64,000 nucleotides of DNA, from NCBI GenBank assembly GCA_000818945.1, contig KN805373.1, positions 62,001 to 126,000 of the forward strand, given 5' to 3'. Below, in pieces: positions 40,380 through 51,057 of the stretch (positions within the stretch are counted from its first letter, which is position 1; each line of letters begins with the position of its first letter). Origin of the DNA: Schizochytrium sp. CCTCC M209059 (Eukaryota; Sar; Bigyra; Thraustochytrida; Thraustochytriidae). The translations under genes were made by a program, and so were the position numbers. Under the pieces are notes generated by a model. It was not told the DNA's origin. It saw only the letters and a program-made list of their open reading frames with translations, and did no database searches.

Positions 40380-42539
40380 ATGGACGATGTAGGCGCCATC
40401 GTGCAGGAGATCCTGGCCGTGTACGATGCCAGGTCCGAAGGCCAACAAGGCCCCGTCAGCGAAACCCTCGCAGCCTTCATGACCAAGACAACGGTGATGG
40501 AGCTCTCGGATGAATTCCGACCGGATAAGATGCTCAACAATGAAGACCTTGACAAACTCGTTCAGGCGGTTGTCGACAGGCTCTGCAGCGACGCAGCCAG
40601 TGCACAAACCATTCGCATGCAGGTCGCCTTTGACGAAACCTTTCTCGACACCGAAAAGGAAATCGAAAACGACCGCGCCCAGTCGCGACAGCGTCTTGCC
40701 GGCCTTATGGGCAACATCGCAAGCGTCGAGGAAGCCGACTACGATACTGCCAAGGCTCTCTATCGGCAAATTTTCAACTACCTCGTCGTCGCCGCAGACG
40801 CCGACAGCGACATCAAAAGTCAGGCAGCTGCTCATCGCGAGATTGCCGCTGCCCTTGAATCCGTGTTTCCCCGCGCGGGCCTCACCACCTTTGTCACCAT
40901 GCCTCTTGAAGACAAGAAGACCCACCTCGACGAACTGAAACGCATCGTGCAGGGCATTCGCCTCTTCAATCAGTCGCTTGGCAAGGGCGGTGCCGGGATC
41001 AAAGACCTTATCTCCATTGCGCGTCGTCGCCTCGACGAGCTTATTCGCGTCCTTGACAAGCAGCTCACTTCGCTCCAAGCTGCTTGCGACAAGTACAGTG
41101 CGGTTCTCGTCCACGTGCACCGCCTTCAAAACACTGGCGAGCCGCTTCCGCCCAGCGAAATTGTGAAGAATTGGAAAGATGAGCACAACAATCGTCGCCA
41201 GTTGCTGGCTTACATTTCGTGCTTGCTCGACGACGCAAACCACTCTGCCGACGTCATTGACAACCTCGAGGACAAGATGCAAGATATTTGCGCCCAATTG
41301 CAAGACCTTGTCGGCCAAAAGAGCACCTTGCCTAAAACGACGGTTTATCCTCTCTTTGACGAGCTCGGCGGCACCGTCTGGCCCGACATTGAGCACGAAC
41401 TCGCCGTTATTCGCTCTCGCAAGACCATCTGGGACTGCCTCCAAGCCTTTTACGAAACCTGTCCGGACACCATTGAGCCTACTTTCTTGCGTGCAGCTGC
41501 AGCCGCGCAGCCCGATGCAACCGACGGAGTGCCTAACTTTCACGATGGAGCTGAAGGTGCGGGTGACACTGCGTCAAACGCAGTCCTCTCGAGCCCCCAC
41601 GCCCCGTTCCAAGGATCACCACGCAATACGTCCATGGCAAGAGCAGCGACCGAAAAGGCCGTTCTAGCAAGTCAGATCGGGGATGGTACGCACATTGACG
41701 AGTCCAAAGAGAGCGGCGAGGAGGTCGAATCCAAAAGTCAAGATGCAGGTCTGCTGGACGTCGGTGAGTCAAAGGCAGAGCATCACCGCTGCAAGCTTAT
41801 TCCACCGTCTGCTCCCGGCTTTGGCGAACTCGTCCTTGGTCTGCAGGCGTTTTGCCCGTACACGATGGCACAGAGGAATGGTTTGCTCCTTCTTGGCGAT
41901 GCACAGCTTGGCGTTGTCCAGTACAGGGAACAATACTACGTATTTCAAGACAAGAGCGCACGAGACAACTTTATGGCGGAGCCTGTGCCAATCTTGCAAG
42001 GTGTGATTGAGAAGGCGCGCGCGAGCCCAGAACTTATCCACCTCTTGCAGCTTGAGCAATACTTTCCTCAGGTTGCAATGGGTACTGTGCTGCGAACCTC
42101 GAAAGGTGCACAGGGGCCTGCAGCGCGAAAGAAAAAGGTCAGCGTCGGAACGTCGACCCCTGTTCACTTTACAGAAAAGCACATTGACCCCAACTACCAT
42201 TGGAACGAGTGGGAGCTCCGTCGTCGCGCAATCAAGATTGTCAACCTGCGACACGCTCGTACGCAATCCGTACAGACTGTCTCATCGCACTTTCGACGTG
42301 AGAACGAGACGCAGGTCTACCCACCTCGCGAGACAGCGACGCAGACAGGAGTCCAGCGCGGTACCAATCCGCCACGCCAGCATCAATATGTGGTCGGACT
42401 CCGTGGGCTTCGAAAGTCTCGCTTTGCAAGAGATCAGTATGATGTCGATCTCGATAGCGAGGAGCGTCGCGAAGGCAAGCATGCTGAAGTTGACGGAAAA
42501 CCCTTTGTCGGCGTCGTGCGACTCACATACGATCTGTAA
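40380..42539 (+). CDS. CFAP206: CFAP206-like ciliary/flagellar protein
   Basis: A 719-residue homologue of CFAP206 (FAP206, DUF3508), which anchors radial spoke RS2 and the dynein c base to axonemal doublets. The family C-terminal block is clear: ERLHID-type spacing into YHWNEWELRRRAIKIVNLR, then SVQTVSSHFRRENETQVYPP, ETATQT and QHQYVVGLRGL. The middle block FCPYTMAQRNGLLLLGD with YYVFQDKSARDNF also matches. The N-terminal half is helical, with a Ser/Glu-rich linker at about 375-470. The start ATG at 40380 follows an (AGGC)n run. Its presence shows the organism builds motile flagella, as expected for zoospore-forming stramenopiles. No intron was seen. Confidence 0.92.
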   Translation: MDDVGAIVQEILAVYDARSEGQQGPVSETLAAFMTKTTVMELSDEFRPDKMLNNEDLDKLVQAVVDRLCSDAASAQTIRMQVAFDETFLDTEKEIENDRAQSRQRLAGLMGNIASVEEADYDTAKALYRQIFNYLVVAADADSDIKSQAAAHREIAAALESVFPRAGLTTFVTMPLEDKKTHLDELKRIVQGIRLFNQSLGKGGAGIKDLISIARRRLDELIRVLDKQLTSLQAACDKYSAVLVHVHRLQNTGEPLPPSEIVKNWKDEHNNRRQLLAYISCLLDDANHSADVIDNLEDKMQDICAQLQDLVGQKSTLPKTTVYPLFDELGGTVWPDIEHELAVIRSRKTIWDCLQAFYETCPDTIEPTFLRAAAAAQPDATDGVPNFHDGAEGAGDTASNAVLSSPHAPFQGSPRNTSMARAATEKAVLASQIGDGTHIDESKESGEEVESKSQDAGLLDVGESKAEHHRCKLIPPSAPGFGELVLGLQAFCPYTMAQRNGLLLLGDAQLGVVQYREQYYVFQDKSARDNFMAEPVPILQGVIEKARASPELIHLLQLEQYFPQVAMGTVLRTSKGAQGPAARKKKVSVGTSTPVHFTEKHIDPNYHWNEWELRRRAIKIVNLRHARTQSVQTVSSHFRRENETQVYPPRETATQTGVQRGTNPPRQHQYVVGLRGLRKSRFARDQYDVDLDSEERREGKHAEVDGKPFVGVVRLTYDL

Positions 42540-42815
42540 TCACAATATAAAAAGCCAAACCACAACATTGTTATTGTGTGCTTGACGAGGTGAATTTTTT
42601 CTTTTGAACGAAAAGGCTGCGATACTGAAATGATGCATCCTCGGCGAATAAGAAGCTTGTTGGAACCAAACTTTGAAACGTCGTACATCGTTGTATCTGC
42701 GATCATTTCTAATTTCAGCTAAACACCAAGAGTGACAAGCTGCCAGCTTATATGCATTGCAATGAAGCTGCACACATGATTCCTTGAGCCCCATCCGAGA
42801 AGCACGTAGATTGCC

Positions 42816-44084
42816 TTAATCTGATTTAACGGCGTTCGTTTCTTTCAGCTCCACCCAGCGCGCGAAGAATTCTGTCGCACGCTGACTCTGACTGAACAAC
42901 ATTGCTTGCACAAAGTCTCGGTCTCGTGCAGATATAAGGTCTGCTTCGGCGCGATCGATACGCCCGCGCAAACTTTCGGCCATGGCTTCTCGCGAAAAGA
43001 CACCATTAAGATTTGCAAACCCGAGATCCCGTCCAGCAGCCCATGCGGCAGGATCTTCATGCAAGTTCACTGCATATGAAACGAGTGATTCCGCGTCAGA
43101 GGCCAAGTGCTCCGCAGGTATCGACATGCTCTCGCCTCCAACAGTCGTGGTCGCCACAGGGACACCGAGGCTCCATGCTTCGGTAATTTTTCCTTTGATA
43201 CCTGCACCGAAACGAAGGGGCGCAAGACAGACACGATACTGAGAGAGAGTCCTCACATCGCGCAGATAGCCGTGCACGTGAAATCCTGCTTCTGGCTGAT
43301 GGAGCTTGAGAATGGGCCCATCCACGTATGCGCCATAAATGTGCAAATTTGCGTGTGGAAGGCGACGCCGGATCTCGGGCCAGAGGGTCTCCGCTAGCCA
43401 AAAGGTAGCGTCCCGATTGGGCACATGGCGAAAGTTCCCAATCGTGTAAAAGTTCGATGTTTCTTCGAAACGCTGCTGCGAGGCCCGGTCGTCTCGGGCA
43501 AAACCTAACAGCGGCGCAAGACCAAGCTTTTGTCGCGGAATGCCATACGATTCTGCACAAAGCTCGACTTCTTGGGCACTGACAAAGAGCCCCAGGTCCG
43601 ACCGATGTAGAGCAGCGAGCTCACGGAGAAGCATGGGATCCGAGACTCCTGGTGTTGTGCCGACCACTTTCTCGACTGAAGCTCCCGCGCTCTGTGCAGC
43701 CTGGCGCGCCCTTCGCAGGCTGTGCAAGTCTTGCGTATCGAGAACACGAAGTGCCTCCGGTAGCGTTTGTTGAACCTGCCAAGAAAAGATTTCTTCCGTA
43801 ACAAAAGTGTCAAAGACGACCACGGAAGGCTTGACAGTTTCAAGAGTCGCGCGAAAGGCCTCTGCGCGGTTTGCAGGGCACTCGACGACCTCGACGCCGA
43901 GCTTTTGTCGCAGCGCTTTGGCGTATTTTGCTTTTGGCTTAGATATTGTACCAAAACTAACATCCTCCTTCCAAACCTCCTTTGCTAACCGCATGAATTC
44001 CCAGCTGCGCACGCCCGCTGCGCTGCTGTCGGTCTCTGGCCATACGCGCGACAAGAAGAGCCAACTTCTTCGTGGGGTTGACAT
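42816..44084 (-). CDS. GT-B glycosyltransferase (GT4-like)
   Basis: A 422-residue protein without introns. The N-terminal Rossmann half begins SWLFLSRVWPETDSSAAGVR. The C-terminal half carries the donor-sugar site: TIGNFRHVPNRDATFWLAE, LHIYGAYVDGP, a LAPLRFGAGIKGKITEAWS segment and GVPVATTTVGGESM, as in GT4 transferases (the KxxE position is the catalytic or donor-binding region). It lacks a signal peptide, so it may be cytosolic or peripheral. Substrate unknown. The general look is closer to bacterial polysaccharide GT4 enzymes than to N-glycosylation enzymes, so transfer from bacteria is possible. The start is the ATG at 44084. Confidence 0.85.
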   Translation of the reverse strand: MSTPRRSWLFLSRVWPETDSSAAGVRSWEFMRLAKEVWKEDVSFGTISKPKAKYAKALRQKLGVEVVECPANRAEAFRATLETVKPSVVVFDTFVTEEIFSWQVQQTLPEALRVLDTQDLHSLRRARQAAQSAGASVEKVVGTTPGVSDPMLLRELAALHRSDLGLFVSAQEVELCAESYGIPRQKLGLAPLLGFARDDRASQQRFEETSNFYTIGNFRHVPNRDATFWLAETLWPEIRRRLPHANLHIYGAYVDGPILKLHQPEAGFHVHGYLRDVRTLSQYRVCLAPLRFGAGIKGKITEAWSLGVPVATTTVGGESMSIPAEHLASDAESLVSYAVNLHEDPAAWAAGRDLGFANLNGVFSREAMAESLRGRIDRAEADLISARDRDFVQAMLFSQSQRATEFFARWVELKETNAVKSD

Positions 44085-44291
44085 GGTGGGTGGCTCCCCA
44101 CGAGCGATCTCGACGCTGCTTGAGTCGATCGAGCACGCAAAAGCGGTCTCCGCGCCTCTTTAGGTCGCAGACTAGAGCTAGTGTGCGACCGTCAAGCGCA
44201 AGATTTGCCTTGGCCTGGTTTGGCCTGGCTTGGCCTGGCCTGGCTCACGCGAGCAAGCAGCTCAGGCTGCGTACCATCCAGCGATCGCGAG
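44085..44291. promoter_or_regulatory. Compact bidirectional promoter candidate
   Basis: Only 207 bp separate the divergent ATGs of the glycosyltransferase and EF-hand genes. The interval includes TTGGCCTGG units (about 44211-44243). Confidence 0.45.
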
Positions 44292-45220
44292 ATGTTTGGC
44301 CAAGAACGATACGGAGTACGATATCGCAAAGGCCCGCGAGATTTCGTCAAAAAGCAGCGAGCGGCCTGCTCGCCGCTGCCATACACGCTTTCAACAAGCA
44401 GAGCAGCGCGCGTTGGCGCGAGGAGAGCTCGCAAGGCGCACAAAAGTTCGGAGAACGATAGCCAGCGTCCCAAACTTGCCTTTTTGGGCGGGCAGGGAAA
44501 GACTGCGAACAAGAAAGAGGAAGTCATGGAAGAGATTGCAAAGCACGCAGTCCCCGTTGCTTACCGCTCCAAGCTGCGCGAGCTATTCGATGCGCTAGAT
44601 AAAAATCGCAATGGCTACCTTGTAAGTCTTCAAGTTCTAGTAAGCCCAAAAATGTACTCCATTCGCGATCTCAGTCAAACTCATATGCGAAGACAACATG
44701 ATACGACATGACAGCTTGTGCGCGAAGTGCAACTTCTCGGCTACGCTATCACGGGCAAGGTCCCATCGCATGCGGCGGCGACGTACGTTTCAAATGGAAA
44801 ATAAAAGCGCAGGCAGACGTTTTTGGCTTCTCAGATTTTAACTTATCTTTCATATGGTAATCCTCAAGTCGTGAGATGAAGCGTGTTTTGGCAGACTGCT
44901 CCGCTTTCCATCTAATAGAGACGCTTCCGTCCCGAGCGGACACATGGGGTGACGCAGGATATAAGGAGTTGGAACCGGAAGCCTTGCGTCTGAGTTATCC
45001 GCAATTTCTTCTCTTTAGCCGCAGTCTCGCGACATTGCCAGTTCCTCGATTCGTTCAAGTGATTGACACGTATCTAGTCAAGGTCCAGCGCGCCGAGCCA
45101 AGAATCTCTGTAGAAGACCTACAGCGCCTTAATCGCCTGCACGCTGAAAAGCTACAAGGTCTTCATGGCATGGGCCGGCCTGCTGCTCCAAATTCTTCTT
45201 CCCCAAATCACATCCATTGA
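44292..45220 (+). CDS. Single EF-hand protein, three exons
   Basis: Assembled from exons 44292-44621, 44715-44782 and 44869-45220 into 249 residues. Both introns have consensus donors (GTAAGT, GTACGT) and AG acceptors, and the frame is kept. The join of exons 1 and 2 completes a canonical EF-hand loop, DKNRNGYLLVRE (Asp, Asn, Asn, Leu and final Glu in place), preceded by YRSKLRELFDAL. A second, degenerate hand is likely in the exon 3 start. The C-terminal part (LSYPQFLLFSRSLA, then VEDLQRLNRLHAEKL) is helical. I recognise no specific family; a calcium-responsive or structural role is only inference. The N-terminus (MFGQERYGVRYRKGPRDF) is basic. An upstream ATG was not needed. Confidence 0.75.
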
Positions 45221-46275
45221 CCACTACTTTATTTGTTCAGTCTTCGAAAACCCTTCTTCCATTGCGTAACTTTTGCTTTGCACGAAAGGATGCTGCAATT
45301 TCCAACTTATCGTTTTGCTGCCGCGTCATTCTCAGGCGCCGATCTTTTACGAATGTAAAAGCTCGCCTTTTTCACGGTTCACGCAGACAGCAAGCATCCT
45401 GCCGGTCAACAACAAGAAAAAAGCCAAGGCATCATGACATCAACCATGCATGATGTCACCCCAGAACGATCCTTCTGCAAAGTAAGCCAAACGAGCAAGC
45501 AAGCAAGTAAGCAAGCAAGTAAGCAAGCAAAGCACGGCCAGCCCGCCAGCCAAAAGCTCCTCACCACGGCGCGGGGGCTCCCTCCTTCCCTCCTTGCGTC
45601 CCTTCGGCGGCACCGGGGAAAGGTCTGCGCGTTTTTCCCTCGGGCCGCGCCCCCCCTGCGCCAGTGGCGGGTAAACCCGCGCGTCGTTTCCCCGGCGCCA
45701 GAACTCTCCCCGGCGCGGGGCCAAGTGGGCTATGCGCGCGAAAACCCACTTGCGGCGCGCATTCCGCACTTGCGCGCGGCGCTTTGGGCGCGCGCGATAA
45801 CCCACTTGCGGCGGGGGGCCCCGTTTCGCAGCGGCAGTCGCGAGCCCGAGCCCGAGCCCGCGAGCCCGAGCCCGCGAGCGAGCCAGCGAGCGAGCGAGCA
45901 GCGCCGCGCGCGCCGCCCGCCCGNNNNNNNNNNNNNNNNNNNNNNNNNNNNNNNNNNNNNNNNNNNNNNNNNNNNNNNNNNNNNNNNNNNNNNNNNNNNN
46001 NNNNNNNNNNNNNNNNNNNNNNNNNNNNNNNNNNNNNNNNNNNNNNNNNNNNNNNNNNNNNNNNNNNNNNNNNNNNNNNNNNNNNNNNNNNNNNNNNNNN
46101 NNNNNNNNNNNNNNNNNNNNNNNNNNNNNNNNNNNNNNNNNNNNNNNNNNNNNNNNNNNNNNNNNNNNNNNNNNNNNNNNNNNNNNNNNNNNNNNNNNNN
46201 NNNNNNNNGACCCCGGCCGGCGAGCGCGCCGAGGCGGCCGGCGCCGGCGGCGGCGAGAAGGTCGAGCAGCGCAGC
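45221..46275. other. Intergenic region with repeats and assembly gap
   Basis: Contains (AAGC)n at about 45496-45530, GC-rich CACTTGCG-type repeats at 45748-45820, and GAGCCC/GAGC runs at 45840-45900 running into the gap. The frame of RRP6 is open on both sides of the gap, so upstream coding sequence could be hidden. Confidence 0.5.
45924..46208. other. Assembly gap (285 N)
   Basis: Run of N in very GC-rich sequence just upstream of the RRP6 start. Confidence 0.99.
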
Positions 46276-49209
46276 ATGGGGAGCAACATGGGCGAGGAGC
46301 AGCTGTACGAGGCGCTCATCCATGGCACCAAGGCGTCGAACAGCTTCCCCGGCGAGGCGGATGACCTCGAGTACTTTGCAAGCCTGCCCGAGTTCCAGGC
46401 GCGCGTCGCCGGGTTCCGCGACCGTCTCGTCAAGCTGATCATGGACCTCGCCGAGAACGCAGACAGCAGCGACCAGGTCTTCAAGCTCGAGCAGCTGCGC
46501 GATGCCAACCCGAGCGCCCTCGAGACCTTTGAGCCCGTGTCAGAGATCATCGACATGCTCCTGGAAAACGTCGACGAGTCGCTCGACGCAAGCAGAGCGC
46601 TCTCGCGTGGCGTGGCTGCAGGAGGAGCCGCAGGCGCAGAAGCCGCCGCGGCGAAAAGCGAGCTCGTGCGCGGGGTGCGCGCGGGACTCCACGGCGTTAT
46701 CACCCACGCCAAGGTGGACCGCCCCCAGAAACACTTTGCGCAGACGATTGACAATCTTAGAACACCCTTTAGACCAGTCTTGCACAGCAAACCGAACGCC
46801 ATCGTGCCGCTCCCAGACAAGGGCATTGCTCTCCGCCCCGATGGCACCTACCCGAACCCGTACGAGACAGAAATACAGGCGGCGCTTGGTTCGCCACCCG
46901 CGTGGCTCCTCGAGCCCGCAGACCCCGTCGAGCCCGTGCGCAAACTCGAAGAGGTCCCGTGTACGTGGGTCGAAACAGAAACGCAGCTGCAAGAGATGTG
47001 CAATGCCCTCGCCGGCGAGCGTGCCATTGCCGTTGATCTTGAAAACCATTCCTACCGCTCCTTCCAAGGCTTTGTCTGCCTTATGCAGGTTTCCACACGT
47101 AGCGCCGACTATCTGGTAGACACGCTGGCGCTTCGCAGCAAGCTCCATGCGCTCAACGAGCACTTTACCAATCCCAGCATTGTCAAGGTCTTTCATGGCG
47201 CCGACTCTGACGTGGTTTGGCTTCAGCGCGATTTTGGGCTGTACCTCGTATCGCTCTTTGACACCGGTCGTGCTGCGCGCGCGCTCTCGTACCCATCCGC
47301 TGGCCTGGCGTACGCACTCAAGCGTCACGTCGATCTTCGGGTCAACAAGGCTTTCCAGCTCGCTGACTGGCGCGTGCGCCCGCTTCCAGATGACATGTTT
47401 CGCTATGCCCGCGAAGACACGCATTATCTGCTGCACGTTTTTGACAAGCAACGAAATGAGCTGCTCGAAGCTGGTGGCGTCGACATGATGCGCGACGTGC
47501 TGCGCCGTTCTGCCGAGGTGGCACTCGCTACCTACGCCAAGGAAACGTTCAATCCGGATGGATTCAATAAGCTTCTCGAACGCAGAAATCTCTCTCTGTC
47601 ACAAGAGCAGCTTTCGGTTCTTGCCGCCGTGTACGGATGGCGCGACACCATTGCGCGGCGTGAAGATGAGTCTGTGCAATACGTTTTGCCGGACCGCATG
47701 CTTCTTCGTGTTGCCCAAGAGGCGCCAGCCTCGGCCGCGGATCTCGAGCGCTGCTGCAATCCGTTGCCAGCTGTGGTGCAGACGCGCGTCACCGAAGTGC
47801 TTGCTCTTGTGCGCTCTGCGCGTGAGGCCGCCTCTGGCCAGAGCAAGCGCTATGCTGCAGCCGATGCCGACGAGGACATGGCTGTGGACCCGGAACTCAA
47901 TCGCATCGCCGCGGCACCAGGCGCTCAGGACGTGCAGCAGGTTAAGGGTCAAGCACCACAACAGGGATCTGTGCAAATGGGGCTCAACTCGTCGCGCTCT
48001 TCGTTCGTCCCGATTCAGCCCAAGTCGAGTACATCAATCACCTTTGCCGAGGCTGCCAAGAGCGGCCTGCAATCCTCGCAGCAGCAGCAGCAGCAGCCTT
48101 CGGGGGCGCGACGTGGGTCGTTCGTGCACATGGCGAGCAGCCGCGCCACGCCAAGCCCTGTGCTTACCACTGAACAGCTGTACGACACGGCCGGGTGGCA
48201 GGACATCGGCGATCCGGACTGGAAGGCGCAAGTGATCCTTCGCAATAATACGCTGGCCAACGCTCGCCCAGCAGCAGTGAGTGCAGAGGCGCCTCGCGTC
48301 GACAACTACCGCGCTGCTCTTGCGGCCAAAACCAAAATCGGAGAAGAGCAGCTAAAGAGTGGCGCCGGCTTTGGTGCCCTGCCGCACAAGACGCCATTTG
48401 CGGCCATGGCGACCGCCATGTCTTCGGGTGAGCGCGCGAGCTCCGTGTCGATGGACGGCACGGACGATGGGCCGGCCCGTGGCGCGGCGGACAATAGTGG
48501 GGCTGGTGACAGCGCGGGCACCGCTGTTGGGGGGCCAACAGGACCCGAAGACGCTGTAATCGATATCGATACGCCAGCAGACGCCGATGCCTTGGAGAGC
48601 GAGGACATTCCGCGTTCTATGGCGGAGATTTATCGCATCTCCAATCGCAATCGAAAGCGCAACAAGGACAAGAAAAAGCTCAAGGATGACAACGGCACCG
48701 GTCCGCGCAAATCCTCGCGTACCGCAAATGACGAATCATCATCCTCGTCAAGCTCCCATGCACAGTCGAGCAACAATCATAATAGCACGTCTAGCGCGGC
48801 GTCTGACTCGGGCCGTTCGCATGATACAGCTGCGACGAAAAAGCGCAGCAAGGATGCTTCCAACGCTGGTGATGACAGTGAGGCGGGTGCCGGTGATGAC
48901 GCAATAGATTTCATGCGGGATATCGGCTGGGTCGAGGGTGGCAACAAGCCTGTTCCGTCGCTTGTCGTGGAAGGTGCCCCAGATCAACCTGCTCATTTGG
49001 CTGGCGCGAGCGCGGACACAAGCACCGGTGCAAGTGTCAGCGGTGCTGCCAGTACTGGCTCGGGTTCTAAAAAGTCGAGTACTGGGCCTGGGGCGAGCCA
49101 GACGAGCAAGGCGGGCAGCTCAAACAAGCGCGGTCGCCGAAACACGCCAAACTCGCCCAAACATCGCCCCGCTAACAGTGGGAACAGCAGTGGCGCAAGT
49201 AGCGAGCAG

Positions 49210-49244
<35 letters not shown>

Positions 49245-49476
49245 ACAACAACAGCCCCGTCAGCTCCACGGCTACGCGAAGGCGGCCGCGGCGGCAGGTG
49301 CTTTTAGCTACTCGCAGGTTGCTGCAAATAATGGACGGGCGCCTGCTTCCTCTGCGCCTGCGGCGGCCGGGTCTCGTGGACGGGGTTCTGGCCCTACACC
49401 TGCACAGGCCCAGCAGCAACAGCAACAATACAGGTCGCGAAGTGGCGCTGCCGCGAAATCTATGTCGTATCGTTGA
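46276..49476 (+). CDS. RRP6: Nuclear exosome exonuclease RRP6/EXOSC10
   Basis: A 1066-residue homologue of Rrp6/EXOSC10, the 3'-5' exoribonuclease of the nuclear exosome. An N-terminal PMC2NT-like region (about 15-150) is followed by a DEDD-Y exonuclease domain: AVDLENHSYRSFQG (D254, E256), FHGADSDVVWLQRDFGLYL and FRYAREDTHYLL with the catalytic Tyr/Asp. An HRDC domain follows (LSLSQEQLSVLAAVYGWRD to LPDRMLLRVAQEAP). The C-terminal half is low complexity with a Ser/Asp-rich region, basic KNKDKKKLK-type stretches and poly-Gln (49207-49255). The ATG at 46276 gives a typical N-terminus, but the frame is open upstream into the gap, so the true start is uncertain. Confidence 0.93.
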
Positions 49477-49851
49477 TACTTTCGAGTAAGAAGATTCTGA
49501 TTTTCCCTTTTCCCTTTGCACTTGCAAATCTTCTGACGATAAGTTCGTACACGCCCTCTCGAACCAATTCCTCTTCTTTTTCTTGAAGCTTTTATTTCCG
49601 TTTACATTATTTCAGGGGTCTATAACCAGAGAGGCCATGACTGCGTTGCATTATGAATTCGTGTTGTTCGTCATACGATCAATTGAGCGAGCGATGATCG
49701 TAAATTTTGACCAATCTCTCTTTTTCCGCTATACTTCGCTGGTTGACGATGCGCTGGAGGGAAGAGCTGGACCAGGAGCTTCTAAGCAACACCAGGGTCT
49801 TCAACGACACTCTCTCGATCAAACGAATGATGAACGTGATCAGTTCCATGG
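49477..49851. other. Convergent 3' intergenic region
   Basis: 375 bp between RRP6 and the next minus-strand gene; AT-richer than its neighbours. Nothing recognised. Confidence 0.5.
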
Positions 49852-51057
49852 TCAGGTCTTTGTTGTTGTCGCTTGTGGAAGGTCAATGGATCGTATGGTC
49901 ACAGAGTAGAGACGCTTGCGACTCTGCGACGCTGTCGAGGGCTGAAAAGCCGAACGAGGACGGACCTCGAGCTCGCTCAGGCGGCGGCGCGGGAACGAGC
50001 TGCAGAAAACACCAGATGATGCGCCAGCCGTTTGCGCTCGCGCCTGGCCGAGACTTGCCAGATCGCGAAGAGACGGAGAAGACAATGGCTTTGCAGCAGC
50101 TCCGTACTCCCGGTCCCGATCCTGATTATGATCCTGATCCTGATTTTGATTCTGATTTAGGCTCTTCCTGCTCAGGGATTTCCTTACTCTGCTGGCATTA
50201 CCGCCTCGACTCACAGCGCTTCCCTTGGTACGGAGCGTTTGAAGCTCTTGCTTCACATTTTGCAGATCGCGCGTCGCTCGAGGTGGATTGAGAAGCTCTT
50301 CTTCACGCAAAGCTTCTTCCATCTCGAGCTGGTTGCTTGCGACAATCTGACAGAGTCTACGCCTGTCTCTTCGCTCGTCGCCATGACTCGTCTTTGGTCG
50401 AGCATAGATGTCAAAGTCGACCGCTGTGCTAAAAGGTGGTCCTTCGGGTCGCCATTCGGACTTGAAAAAGTGCGACGGATGTTTGCGTGGGCTCAGCTGA
50501 GAGATTGCTGGTTCATGAGCCACAAGGGGGGTCGCCTTCCAGAGGCCACCTAGGTCTCGTTGCGGGTCTCGTTCACGGAAACAGTGATGCACAGGGTGCC
50601 GCGACGGCGCGACATCAAGAGGGCTCGGAGGCAGATCGATGCTGTGCGCACGTATCTCTGCGTGCGTTTTGCGTAGCGATCCAGATCTCTCCTCGTCGAG
50701 CTCGCCACCTCCACGGTAGTACGCGCGAGAGGTGGATGCATGGTGGCTTGAGAGAAAGTATGGGCCCCGGTGCTTGGATTTTTGAACGACGCGAAAGCCT
50801 CCTTCGGTTGACATGGCATCGACATCACCAGGGGGTTGAGCTGCCGCCGTGCGAAGAATTTGCGCTGCTGATTCTGCCCGCTTGCCATTTACCCATTGTT
50901 GCATCCGCCTTCGCGCGCGTCGAGCAAGCTCGCTCGGCGCCCTTCCATGTGCCTCTAGACACACCGCTGCACGCGCATCTTCGTCTTGCGCGAGTTCTCG
51001 AGCGGCCTCGACCTCGCGGGCGGCCGCTCTTGCCTCCGCAACGTGGACGCTGTACAT
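49852..51057 (-). CDS. Uncharacterised basic protein, 401 aa
   Basis: A 401-residue protein from the ATG at 51057. No family recognised. The N-terminal 65 residues form an Ala/Glu/Arg-rich helix, probably coiled coil. The centre has patches of good complexity (GLWKATPLVAHEPAISQL, KSEWRPEGPPFSTAVDFDIY) that look like short conserved linear motifs. An Asn-Gln/Asp-Gln repeat (NQNQNQDQDHNQDRDRE) lies at about residue 300, and the tail is basic and Ser-rich. The motif-rather-than-domain style resembles axonemal or cytoskeletal proteins, but that is a guess. Confidence 0.6.
   Translation of the reverse strand: MYSVHVAEARAAAREVEAARELAQDEDARAAVCLEAHGRAPSELARRARRRMQQWVNGKRAESAAQILRTAAAQPPGDVDAMSTEGGFRVVQKSKHRGPYFLSSHHASTSRAYYRGGGELDEERSGSLRKTHAEIRAHSIDLPPSPLDVAPSRHPVHHCFRERDPQRDLGGLWKATPLVAHEPAISQLSPRKHPSHFFKSEWRPEGPPFSTAVDFDIYARPKTSHGDERRDRRRLCQIVASNQLEMEEALREEELLNPPRATRDLQNVKQELQTLRTKGSAVSRGGNASRVRKSLSRKSLNQNQNQDQDHNQDRDREYGAAAKPLSSPSLRDLASLGQARAQTAGASSGVFCSSFPRRRLSELEVRPRSAFQPSTASQSRKRLYSVTIRSIDLPQATTTKT

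Noticed and set aside
40362..41543. 393-codon minus-strand frame
   Set aside because: Antisense to CFAP206, which has recognised motifs.
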